Below are positions 15,537 to 23,325 of a DNA stretch of 45,868 nt, piece after piece (positions within the stretch are counted from its first letter, which is position 1; each line of letters starts with the position of its first letter). Under the pieces are notes generated by a model that searched no databases, was not told the DNA's origin, and saw only the letters and a program-made list of their open reading frames with translations. This DNA comes from Gammaproteobacteria bacterium (lineage in GTDB: Bacteria; Pseudomonadota; Gammaproteobacteria; Steroidobacterales; Foliamicaceae), in NCBI GenBank assembly GCA_028821145.1, contig JAPPHC010000072.1:1-45868 (forward strand), written 5' to 3'. A program made the position numbers and the translations under genes.

Positions 15537-16196
15537 ATGTTCAATCCAGCGCGGCGGCGGCCGCTCCTTTACGCCATTGCGATTTCTTGCCTCACTTCCG
15601 CCACGGCGCCGGCACAGCATGTCCACGGCGTCATCGAACTGGGTGTCGTCGTTGAGGGCGGCACGGTTGCCGTATCGCTGAGTGCGCCACTGTCCGATGT
15701 CGTCGGCTTTGAGCATGCGCCGGAGAGCGATGAGCAGCTTGAGCTTATTCGGCAGGCTGCCGCGATACTGGCGAATGCGGACGCAATGTTCGGCTTGGCG
15801 GGGTCGGCGAATTGCACGATTTCCGACACGTCCATTGACGGACCGGCGTATGTCATACAACATCTCGAGGACGCCGATGCCGGTGCGGCGGGGAGTGACG
15901 ACGACCACCACGATACGCATGATTCGCACGGCAGCGAGTCCGACGACGACGAACACGCCGACGAGCACGAGGAGTCGGCCGCACATGACCACGACGATTC
16001 CGAACAACACGCCGAAGTTAACGCAAACTACGAATGGGTATGCGGCAATGCATCGAATCTTGATACCCTCATGCTGCGTTTCACGGAAGCCTTCGCGGGC
16101 GTCGAAACGATTGAGATTCAGGTTCTCACCTCCGCCGGAGCGCACGTGATAACCGCGGAGGGGCGGGCGTCCTCGGTTTCCCTGTCGCCACCGTAG
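15537..16196 (+). CDS. zrgA: DUF2796 (ZrgA-family) zinc-uptake protein
   Basis: This 219-residue secreted protein starts at the ATG at 15537, giving a signal peptide that ends near TAPAQ. The mature N terminus HVHGVIELGVVVEGG and the later GFEHAP are characteristic of DUF2796. A central tract of Asp, His and Glu (about residues 122-165) is a likely zinc-binding loop, and a compact C-terminal beta-rich part follows. In Vibrio cholerae the DUF2796 protein ZrgA belongs to an operon with ABC and FtsX-like components needed for zinc uptake. The same neighbours follow here: ABC ATPase, FtsX permease, DUF3299 protein. It is expected to act in the periplasm, handing zinc from the TonB receptor to the inner-membrane complex (inference). 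Confidence 0.85.
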   Translation: MFNPARRRPLLYAIAISCLTSATAPAQHVHGVIELGVVVEGGTVAVSLSAPLSDVVGFEHAPESDEQLELIRQAAAILANADAMFGLAGSANCTISDTSIDGPAYVIQHLEDADAGAAGSDDDHHDTHDSHGSESDDDEHADEHEESAAHDHDDSEQHAEVNANYEWVCGNASNLDTLMLRFTEAFAGVETIEIQVLTSAGAHVITAEGRASSVSLSPP

Positions 16197-16202
16197 CAGC
16201 CC

Positions 16203-16943
16203 ATGGCAGACGCCATGTCGGGCACAGCCATCGACCCCGAACATGCGATAGCCATATCAGGGCTGCGTTTCGGCTACGGTTCGGACGATGACATCCTGGC
16301 CATATCCGAACTCAATGTTCGGCCGTCACAGCGGGTATTCGTTTTCGGTCCCAGCGGTTGCGGCAAGAGCACTCTTCTCGCCCTGATCGGGGGTGTGCTG
16401 GTTGCGCGCGAGGGCGTCGTCGCCATTCTGGGTGAGAATCTCTCCGGCATGAAGAGTGCGGCCCGCGATCGGATTCGCGCGGATCACGTCGGCTTCATCT
16501 TTCAGCAATTCAATCTCGTTCCGTACCTGTCGGTCGTCGAAAACGCTTCCCTGCCGTGCCGCTATTCGCGGCGTCGGTTGAAGCGCGCCGTTGACGCCGA
16601 CGGCTCAGTCGAAAAATCGGCGGCCCGGTTGCTTTCGGCGCTCGGCATCGGCGAGGAGCTTCGTTCGCGCAGAACGACGGATCTGAGCGTTGGACAGCAG
16701 CAGCGCGTCGCCGCCGCACGCGCCCTGATCGGGCGGCCGGAACTGGTTATCGCCGACGAGCCCACCTCGTCGCTTGACGCGAACCGCCGGCGCGAGTTCA
16801 TCAATCTGCTCCTGTCCGAGGCCGGCCGGGCCGACAGCACCGTCATCTTCGTCAGCCACGACGCTTCGCTCGCGACGCACTTCGACCTTGCGATCGATCT
16901 TGGGCTGAGCAATGCCGCGCCGGACCCTTCCAATGCTGCATAA
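16203..16943 (+). CDS. ABC transporter ATP-binding protein (LolD/MacB-like) of the zinc locus
   Basis: This 246-residue nucleotide-binding subunit has all core motifs: Walker A GPSGCGKST (about residues 50-58), Q-loop FIFQQFNLVP, signature LSVGQQQR, Walker B LVIADEPTSSLD and the H-loop SHD. The LolD/FtsE-like pattern fits a partner with an FtsX-type permease, which is the next gene with overlapping ends. An internal ATG at 16215 could be the true start, since the first four residues are not conserved-looking. It corresponds in position to the ATPase of the V. cholerae zrg locus. FtsX-type ABC systems often act mechanically rather than as channels, so its exact role in zinc uptake is open. Confidence 0.92.
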   Translation: MADAMSGTAIDPEHAIAISGLRFGYGSDDDILAISELNVRPSQRVFVFGPSGCGKSTLLALIGGVLVAREGVVAILGENLSGMKSAARDRIRADHVGFIFQQFNLVPYLSVVENASLPCRYSRRRLKRAVDADGSVEKSAARLLSALGIGEELRSRRTTDLSVGQQQRVAAARALIGRPELVIADEPTSSLDANRRREFINLLLSEAGRADSTVIFVSHDASLATHFDLAIDLGLSNAAPDPSNAA

Positions 16944-18177
16944 CTTCGGCAACGCACTGTCGCTGGTTTTCAAGAGCCTGCTCAACCGGCGTGCGACGGC
17001 CATTCTGACCGTTGCATCGATTGCCGTGAGCGCGGGCCTGCTGTCCATTGTCGATCGGGTCAGGACCGACACGCAAACCAGCTTCGCCAACACGATATCC
17101 GGCACCGACCTGATCATCGGCGCGCGCAGCGGCGATCTGAATCTGCTCCTGTACTCGGTTTTCCGGATCGGCAATCCCACGAACAACGTCACATGGAACA
17201 GCTACGAGACGATCGGCGGCAGGCCGGAGGTGGAATGGACGATTCCGTTCTCGCTGGGGGACGCGCACCGGGGTTATCGGGTCCTCGGGACGGACCTCGG
17301 CTATTTCAGTCATTACCGGTATGCGGACCGCCGGGCGCTGGCGTTCCGGGAAGGCGGTCCGTTCACTTCGGCGACCGAGGCGGTGATCGGCGCGGAGGTT
17401 GCCGAGCGCCTTGGCTACGAGATCGGCCGGCAAATCGTCGTGTCCCACGGACTGGCGGACACGAGTTTTCTTACCCACGACGAGGACCCGTTTACGATCA
17501 GCGGAATACTCGCGCGCACCGGCACGCCGGTCGATCGGACCGTGCACATCAGTCTGGGCGGGATGGACCTGATCCATACGGCCGGCGGCGCCGATCGCGA
17601 GGTGCCGCCCGTCGCCGGTTACGAGCCGGAGGAAATCACCGCTTTCCTGATCGGGCTCAAATCCAGGACGGCCATATTCGCGCTGCAGCGGTTCGTCAAC
17701 GAGTTCGAGGACGAACCGATGACCGCGGTCATTCCGGGCGTGGCCTTGCAGCAGCTCTGGGGCCTGGTGCGCGTTGCCGAATACGCGCTGCTGGGCGTGT
17801 CGGCGATGGTCGTGCTGGCCAGCGTGCTCGGATTGCTCTCCACGCTGCTGGTCAGCCTCAACGAGCGCCGTCGCGAAATGTCCGTGCTGCGGTCCGTCGG
17901 CGCCAGGCCCGGTCACATATTTGCATTGCTTCTATCGGAGGCGGCGATGCTTGCCTTTCTGGGCGCACTGTCCGGAGTGCTGCTGGTCCAGCTTGGCATC
18001 CTGGCAATACGGCAATACGCGCTTTCCGAATTCGGCATACAACTGAGCGTGCAACTGCGGGCCTTTGATCTCTATGTGCTGGCGGGTATCCTTGGCATCG
18101 CGGTTATTGTCAGCATCGTTCCAGCCTGGCGTGCATACCGGAATTCGCTCGCCGATGGTCTGACGGTAAGGCTTTAG
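16933..18177 (+). CDS. FtsX-like ABC transporter permease
   Basis: This is the inner-membrane partner of the preceding ATPase, about 414 residues from the ATG at 16933 (an ATG at 16912 would add seven residues and deepen the overlap). An N-terminal helix follows SLVFKSLLNRRATAILT, then a large periplasmic domain (ISGTDLIIGARSGDLNLLL) and three C-terminal helices with the FtsX block LNERRREMSVLRSVGARPGHIF. This is the MacB/FtsX architecture. The gene overlaps the ATPase end by 11 bp. By context it is the permease of a ZrgABCDE-type zinc system. Whether it transports zinc or drives release of a bound cargo cannot be read from sequence. Confidence 0.9.
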   Translation: MLHNFGNALSLVFKSLLNRRATAILTVASIAVSAGLLSIVDRVRTDTQTSFANTISGTDLIIGARSGDLNLLLYSVFRIGNPTNNVTWNSYETIGGRPEVEWTIPFSLGDAHRGYRVLGTDLGYFSHYRYADRRALAFREGGPFTSATEAVIGAEVAERLGYEIGRQIVVSHGLADTSFLTHDEDPFTISGILARTGTPVDRTVHISLGGMDLIHTAGGADREVPPVAGYEPEEITAFLIGLKSRTAIFALQRFVNEFEDEPMTAVIPGVALQQLWGLVRVAEYALLGVSAMVVLASVLGLLSTLLVSLNERRREMSVLRSVGARPGHIFALLLSEAAMLAFLGALSGVLLVQLGILAIRQYALSEFGIQLSVQLRAFDLYVLAGILGIAVIVSIVPAWRAYRNSLADGLTVRL

Positions 18178-18205
18178 TGCGCCAAGGCTCTAAAATGGAG
18201 GGAAC

Positions 18206-18694
18206 ATGAGCATTTCGAATCGACTCATTCGGCGAGGGCTCGCGGTGACGCTGCTTCTCAGCGGAATTGCGATTGCGGACGATGCCCGTGAACTCACCTG
18301 GGACGACCTGATTCCCGATGCCGGAGCGACCGATCAGCCGGGGGACAACGCGTTCGACGATCCGTTTGCGATGCCCGCCTTTCCCACGGGCGTGGTCGAA
18401 GAGCTCAACGGCGTCCTGGTGAAGATTCCAGGATTCGTTGTGCCCCTGGAAGTCTCCAATGAGGGCAAGGTCAGCGAATTCCTCCTGGTGCCTTATTTCG
18501 GGGCATGCATTCACTATCCGCCGCCCCCCGCCAACCAGATTGTTTACATTACGGCGGAACAGCCCATGGACCTCGAATCGACCTGGGAGCCGATCTGGGC
18601 GACGGGCGAACTCAGGACGGAGTTTCGCGAGTCCGATCTCGCCTACTCGGGCTACACGATGGCGGCTCAGGCAATAGAAATATACGAGTACTGA
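18206..18694 (+). CDS. DUF3299 secreted protein of the zinc-uptake locus
   Basis: This 162-residue protein has a signal peptide (cut near IAIA-DD) and the DUF3299 hallmark PYFGACIHYPPPPANQIVYI near residues 96-115. A second conserved stretch is VKIPGFVVPLE. The single Cys with an adjacent His suggests a metal or redox site. A good ribosome site (GGAGGG) precedes the ATG by a few bases. It is the last gene of the uptake run, 28 bp after the permease. DUF3299 proteins commonly accompany DUF2796/FtsX systems, so a periplasmic accessory role in zinc import is inferred. Confidence 0.88.
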   Translation: MSISNRLIRRGLAVTLLLSGIAIADDARELTWDDLIPDAGATDQPGDNAFDDPFAMPAFPTGVVEELNGVLVKIPGFVVPLEVSNEGKVSEFLLVPYFGACIHYPPPPANQIVYITAEQPMDLESTWEPIWATGELRTEFRESDLAYSGYTMAAQAIEIYEY

Positions 18695-18773
18695 CTGATA
18701 TAGCGCCCTGAGATTTCGTGATACCCTCTTTCTCGGGTGTATTGCCCGCTTGGGGTCTATCGGGAGAAGGGGC

Positions 18774-21221
18774 ATGAAGAAGCTTTCGCTTTCTTTGGTG
18801 CTGAGTGGCACTGTGTTGTTCGTATTCACCAGCGTCACTGCCCCGCCCGCTTCAGCCCAGGGCGCCGCTGCCGAAGGCGCCCTGGAAGAAATCATCGTGA
18901 CGGCCCGCAAGCGCGACGAGTCGCTGCGCGAGATTCCCGAATCCGTCTCGGCCATTTCCGGTTTCGAGCTGGAACAGGGACACATCACGCATATCAACGA
19001 CATCGGCCTTAAGGTCACCAACCTGAACCTGTCGGCCCGCGCGGACGGGAATCCGAACGTGACCATCAGGGGGGTCGGGTCCTTCGGCAACACGCACGGC
19101 GTGGGTTTCTACGTGGACGGCACCCAGATCTTTGTTGATGCTTCGGCCGAGTTCGGCGACATGGAACGCGTCGAGGTGCTGAAGGGCCCGCAGGGCACGC
19201 TGTACGGCGGCAACAACATTGGCGGCGCGGTCAAGTTCGTGACCCGGCGTCCGGAGCTGGGAGAGACCAGCGCCGAGCTGGAAGTGGAAGCCGGCGGGCA
19301 AAGCATGATGAACTTCGAGGGGGTCGTGAACCTGCCGCTGGGCGACGCCGCCGCCGTCAGGGTTTTCGCCTACTCGAAGCAGGACGACGGCTTTGTGAAG
19401 GCGGTTGCTCCAGAGCGGCGCAACGGCCGGTCCAACGAGACCGACACGCTCTGGCCGTACGGGATTCCCGCGAACAATCCGGGCGCGCCGAACATGTACC
19501 GCGAGGACGTGACCGAGACGTGGCGCAAGTATCCCAACGAGCGCGACGAAATCGGTTTTCGCGTATCGGTGCAGGCGGAGCTGGCCGAGAACACGACGCT
19601 GTATGCCGCCGTGCGGCATAACGAACTGGACGCCGGCAACAACAACTGGCGGGTCGAAGACGGCAACAACCTGACCTACAACCGCGATCGCGAACTGACC
19701 TTCGCGGGCCGCAACGACCGACAGACCACCGGCGGGCTGCTGGAGATCAGCCACGACCTTGCGGGCCTGGGCAACTTCACGTATCTGGGCGCGGTCACCG
19801 ATGCGGAGGGCTTGCGGACCACGGACCTGGACGTCAGTTCAGAAGTCGGATTCGACCTGGTGCGTCCGGAATTCACCGACGTTCAGACGCATGAGTTCCG
19901 CTTTACGTCGGAAGGCGAAGGCCCGCTCGAGTGGCAGGCCGGTGCCTACTACGCCCGTTGGGAAAACGAATGGGATTCTTGGGCCACGTTTTACGGTACT
20001 ACCGAGGTGCTGTGCCATCTTTTCGGTGACTGCGGCCGGCCGGGTTCGCTGGGCATCCTGGAGCCCTTGAGTCCGGCGGAGCGCAACGCGCTTCCGAGCC
20101 CCGACGCGGACCCGCGGCTGGGCACGCCCGTGCAGACGCCAAGCTACGAACAGGAAATCATGAACCGCCTGTACTTTCCGTTCGAGAACCGGGACCGGGA
20201 ACGCACCAACAAGGCGCTGTTCATTACCGCGAGCTACCGGCTGGACGACAACTGGGAAATCGGCATCGGCGCGCGCCTGGACGACTGGAACGCGGACACG
20301 CTGGACCGCAACCGCGATTACTGGGTGACCACCACCGGGTTCTATCCGAACTACGAGAATTACCTGGAGCAGGGCGGCTCGGAATTCCTCCCCAAGGCGT
20401 CGATCTCCTACTTCACGGAAGCCGGAACGCACCTGTATTTCAGTTACGCACGCGGTTTCGAGCCCGGCAACTACAACCTCTACACTCAGGAAGGCATACC
20501 GTCGCTGGTTCCTTATGACAAGGAAACGGCGGACAACTACGAGGTCGGGATCAAGACCTCGCTGATGTTGGGTGATCGTCCCGTTGACCTGAACGTGGCG
20601 GCGTTCTTTATCGACTACACCGACCGCCAGTTCGAGTTGCAGAACCAGATATCGGTGGGCGGCATCATCGAGAACATCCTCAACGCCGGCAGTTCCACGC
20701 AATACGGCGCCGAGATGGACTTCACCTGGGCCGTGAGCGACGAGCTGACCATCAGCGGCGGCGCCGGCCTGGTGGAGGCGGACTTCGACGAGGACAGTTC
20801 AGTGTTCGACGTGATCAACCGCTTCAGCGAGGTGGACAGTCATTTCCCGCCCTGGATCTCCAAGAGTTCGGTGAACCTGGCGGCGCAGTACCGCAGGCCG
20901 CTGACGGGGGGAATGGAGTTGTTGATCCGTGGGACCATGCTGGCCAAGGGCCCGTTCTGGTTCAATACGGAGAACACCGTCAAGCATCCGGGCTACCAGG
21001 TGTTCAACCTGCGGGTGGGCGTGGAAACCGACCGCTGGTCATTGGCGGTCAACGTGCGCAACCTGTTCGACGAGGGCTACTACACCGACGGGTCGTTGTG
21101 GCCCGGGGACTCGGTTCCGGGGCGGGATCGCAACGATCCGATCGGCTTGACCTTCAACCCCGTAATCGGCACGCTGGGGCAGCCCCGCCTGGCCACGTTC
21201 ATCGCCCGGGTCAAGTTCTGA
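18774..21221 (+). CDS. TonB-dependent outer-membrane receptor, substrate unknown (copy A)
   Basis: This 815-residue receptor starts at the ATG at 18774 after GGGAGAAGG. The signal peptide ends at about residue 28, the TonB box EEIIVTAR is at 38-45, and the plug carries VTIRGVGSFGNTHGVGFYVDG and VEVLKGPQGTLYGG. The barrel contains SYARGFEPGNYN and ends IGTLGQPRLATFIARVKF with terminal Phe. It is closely similar to the receptor at 23326 across the plug and in the C-terminal IGTLGQPRL block, so the two are paralogues. The class is the large receptor family of Caulobacter and marine gammaproteobacteria that takes up diverse organic molecules. A strong ribosome site for glyoxalase I follows 10-16 bp downstream. 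Confidence 0.92.
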   Translation: MKKLSLSLVLSGTVLFVFTSVTAPPASAQGAAAEGALEEIIVTARKRDESLREIPESVSAISGFELEQGHITHINDIGLKVTNLNLSARADGNPNVTIRGVGSFGNTHGVGFYVDGTQIFVDASAEFGDMERVEVLKGPQGTLYGGNNIGGAVKFVTRRPELGETSAELEVEAGGQSMMNFEGVVNLPLGDAAAVRVFAYSKQDDGFVKAVAPERRNGRSNETDTLWPYGIPANNPGAPNMYREDVTETWRKYPNERDEIGFRVSVQAELAENTTLYAAVRHNELDAGNNNWRVEDGNNLTYNRDRELTFAGRNDRQTTGGLLEISHDLAGLGNFTYLGAVTDAEGLRTTDLDVSSEVGFDLVRPEFTDVQTHEFRFTSEGEGPLEWQAGAYYARWENEWDSWATFYGTTEVLCHLFGDCGRPGSLGILEPLSPAERNALPSPDADPRLGTPVQTPSYEQEIMNRLYFPFENRDRERTNKALFITASYRLDDNWEIGIGARLDDWNADTLDRNRDYWVTTTGFYPNYENYLEQGGSEFLPKASISYFTEAGTHLYFSYARGFEPGNYNLYTQEGIPSLVPYDKETADNYEVGIKTSLMLGDRPVDLNVAAFFIDYTDRQFELQNQISVGGIIENILNAGSSTQYGAEMDFTWAVSDELTISGGAGLVEADFDEDSSVFDVINRFSEVDSHFPPWISKSSVNLAAQYRRPLTGGMELLIRGTMLAKGPFWFNTENTVKHPGYQVFNLRVGVETDRWSLAVNVRNLFDEGYYTDGSLWPGDSVPGRDRNDPIGLTFNPVIGTLGQPRLATFIARVKF

Positions 21222-21241
21222 ATTCCGACTGAGGAGGTTAA

Positions 21242-21793
21242 ATGTCCGACGAATCCAACGTGCAGGAGGGGCAGGTCGTATCGGTCCCCGAGACAAAAGG
21301 CTATGTCATGAACCAGACGATGTTGCGGATCAAGGACCCGCAACGGTCGCTGGACTTCTATTCCCGGGTCCTGGGGATGACGCTGATCAAGGAATTCCGG
21401 TTTCCGGAAATGGAGTTCTCGCTGTATTTCATGGGCTACGTTACGGACGACGACGAGCCGATTCCCGACGGTGCGGAGGCGCGCGCGGCCTATGCCTTCC
21501 GCCAGAAGGCGATGATCGAGTTGACTCACAACTGGGGCACGGAGAGCGACGACAATTTCGCCGGCTACCACGACGGCAACGCAGACCCGCGCGGCTTCGG
21601 TCACATAGGTCTGTCGGTTCCGGATGTATATGAAGCCTGCAAGCGCTTCGAGGAATTGGGCGTGGAGTTCGTCAAGCGCCCGGACGACGGCAAGATGAAA
21701 GGCCTGGCCTTTATCAAGGATCCCGACGGCTACTGGATCGAAATCCTCGAGGCCGACAGTTGCGGCTCGATGGCCGTCGCCATGACCGGCTGA
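21242..21793 (+). CDS. gloA: Lactoylglutathione lyase (glyoxalase I)
   Basis: This 183-residue VOC-family enzyme converts the methylglyoxal-glutathione hemithioacetal to S-D-lactoylglutathione in the cytoplasm. It is the longer form resembling human and Pseudomonas long-type enzymes, with blocks [46 protein letters not shown] and [16 protein letters not shown]. The four metal ligands align as Gln25, Glu93, His121 and Glu167. The long form is usually zinc-dependent, unlike the nickel-dependent E. coli enzyme. A very strong ribosome site (GAGGAGG) precedes the ATG. The next gene, on the opposite strand, is a D-lactate-dehydrogenase-type flavoprotein, which would consume the D-lactate formed after glyoxalase II; no gloB is present here. 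Confidence 0.95.
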   Translation: MSDESNVQEGQVVSVPETKGYVMNQTMLRIKDPQRSLDFYSRVLGMTLIKEFRFPEMEFSLYFMGYVTDDDEPIPDGAEARAAYAFRQKAMIELTHNWGTESDDNFAGYHDGNADPRGFGHIGLSVPDVYEACKRFEELGVEFVKRPDDGKMKGLAFIKDPDGYWIEILEADSCGSMAVAMTG

Positions 21794-21794
21794 G

Positions 21795-23186
21795 CTAGGC
21801 GGGAATTACGCGGCCGGGGTTGAGGATGCCCCTGGGGTCGAGGGCCTGCTTCAGGCGCCTCATCAGTTCGACTTCTTCCGGGCTGCGCGAAAGGTGCAGG
21901 TAGTCGCGCTTGAGCACGCCGATGCCGTGCTCGGCCGAAACCGAGCCGCCGTGCGCGCCGGTCAGGCGGTAGCCGATGTCGAAGATGGTCTTGAGATCGC
22001 CCTCGCGGCGCGTGCTCACGAACAGGTGCAGGTTGTTGTCGCCGATATGGCCGAACACGAGATTGATCGCGTCCGGCAGAGCTTCCTTGAGTTCCGTGTC
22101 GAACTCGTCCAGAAAGTCGGCCATCTCGGCGATGTCCATGCTGACGTCCAGGCTGGCGTAAGGCAGGAGGTCGGCGGTGATTTCGGCCACGCCGTCGCGG
22201 ATGTTCCAGAACGATTGCCGGTCCTTTTCCGACTGCGCGATCGCCGCGTCGTCAATCAGTCCGGCTTCAAGCGCGCCGGCCAGTACTTCCTCGAATCGCC
22301 GGCTGTCCGATTCCTGATTTGAGCCTTCCGCTTCCACCAGCGCGTAAATCGGGTAATCCCGGTCGAAAGGCGAACGCAGGCTGTCGCTGTGCCCGATCAC
22401 ACGGTCGAAGTAGGGCGACCACATAACCTCGTATGCGCTGACCGAACCGCCGAGTTTGCCCTGCAGTTCACGCAGCAGCATGACGGCGGGATCGAACGAT
22501 CGCACCGCGCACAGGGCCGTGCAAGTGCTTTCAAGCTTCGGATAGAGACGCAATACCGCGCGCGTAATGACGCCGAGCGTTCCTTCCGTGCCCACGAACA
22601 ATTGCTTCAGGTCGTAACCGGCGTTGTTCTTGAGCATCTTGTTCAGCGAGCTGATGATCGTTCCGTCCGCCAGCACCGCTTCCAGTCCCAGCACCAGGTT
22701 GCGGGTCATGCCGAAGCGGATGACCTGGTTGCCGCCCGCATTGGTGGCGATTGCCCCGCCGATATGGCAGGAACCGCGCGCGCCGAAGTCCAGCGGCAGA
22801 TGAAATCCCGCATCCCGCGCCGCTTCCTGGATGACCTGCAGCGGAGTTCCCGCCCAGGCGGTTACGGTCATGGCGGCTGCGTCCAGCTCCTCTATGCCGT
22901 TGAGCCGCTCGAGTGAAAGCGCCAACTCGCCCGCCTGCGGCGTGGCGCCGCCGGCCAGGCCCGTCATGCCGCCCTGCACTACCACCGGCTGCCCCAGTTC
23001 GTGGCAGGTCTTCAGCAAACGCGACACTTCTTCCGTGGAGGCGGGGCGCACCACCGCCGACGGCCGGAAAGCGTTTTCCGCGGTGAAGTCCACGCTGTAG
23101 CGCTCACCCACGGAGTCACCGGTCATCAGGGAATGACCCTGCCGGCTGAGAACGGCGATGGTGTTGTCGGTGAGGGGTGCGCTCAA
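21795..23186 (-). CDS. FAD-binding oxidase of the GlcD/D-lactate dehydrogenase type
   Basis: This flavoprotein of about 463 residues has the PCMH-type FAD domain (VVVQGGMTGLAGGATP, GSCHIGGAIATNAGG, LFVGTEGTLGVITRAVLRLYP). Its C-terminal FAD-oxidase domain contains the typical FGHIGDNNLHL and SAEHGIGVLKRDYL. Such enzymes oxidise D-lactate, glycolate or D-2-hydroxyglutarate. The first residues of the longest ORF (from 23228) are Arg-rich and implausible. A TTG at 23186 with GGAG seven bases upstream gives a better start, and the ATG at 23126 is another choice. It converges on gloA with 1 bp between stops. Together they suggest methylglyoxal detoxification or D-lactate use; substrate is inferred. 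Confidence 0.85.
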   Translation of the reverse strand: MSAPLTDNTIAVLSRQGHSLMTGDSVGERYSVDFTAENAFRPSAVVRPASTEEVSRLLKTCHELGQPVVVQGGMTGLAGGATPQAGELALSLERLNGIEELDAAAMTVTAWAGTPLQVIQEAARDAGFHLPLDFGARGSCHIGGAIATNAGGNQVIRFGMTRNLVLGLEAVLADGTIISSLNKMLKNNAGYDLKQLFVGTEGTLGVITRAVLRLYPKLESTCTALCAVRSFDPAVMLLRELQGKLGGSVSAYEVMWSPYFDRVIGHSDSLRSPFDRDYPIYALVEAEGSNQESDSRRFEEVLAGALEAGLIDDAAIAQSEKDRQSFWNIRDGVAEITADLLPYASLDVSMDIAEMADFLDEFDTELKEALPDAINLVFGHIGDNNLHLFVSTRREGDLKTIFDIGYRLTGAHGGSVSAEHGIGVLKRDYLHLSRSPEEVELMRRLKQALDPRGILNPGRVIPA

Positions 23187-23265
23187 GCCGGAACTCCGTC
23201 TGCGCCGACAGTCTCGGCGGCAATCCATTATGGCGCAAGCGGATCGGCGACGGGATCGCGCGTGC

Positions 23266-23293
23266 TTGATTCAGGCCGGGATTTATGCAGAAT
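23266..23293 (+). promoter_or_regulatory. Possible sigma-70 promoter for TonB receptor copy B
   Basis: TTGATT (23266-23271) and CAGAAT (23288-23293) are separated by 16 bp and lie 33 bp before the receptor ATG, in the divergent gap with the FAD oxidase. Each box matches four of six consensus bases. Confidence 0.3.
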
Positions 23294-23325
23294 CAGTAGT
23301 TCGGTCAGTATTGGGGGACGCCAGG

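Noticed and set aside
18695-18773. Weak ACCC/GGGT hairpin considered as a terminator after the DUF3299 gene
   Set aside because: The stem is only 4 bp and no T-run follows it.
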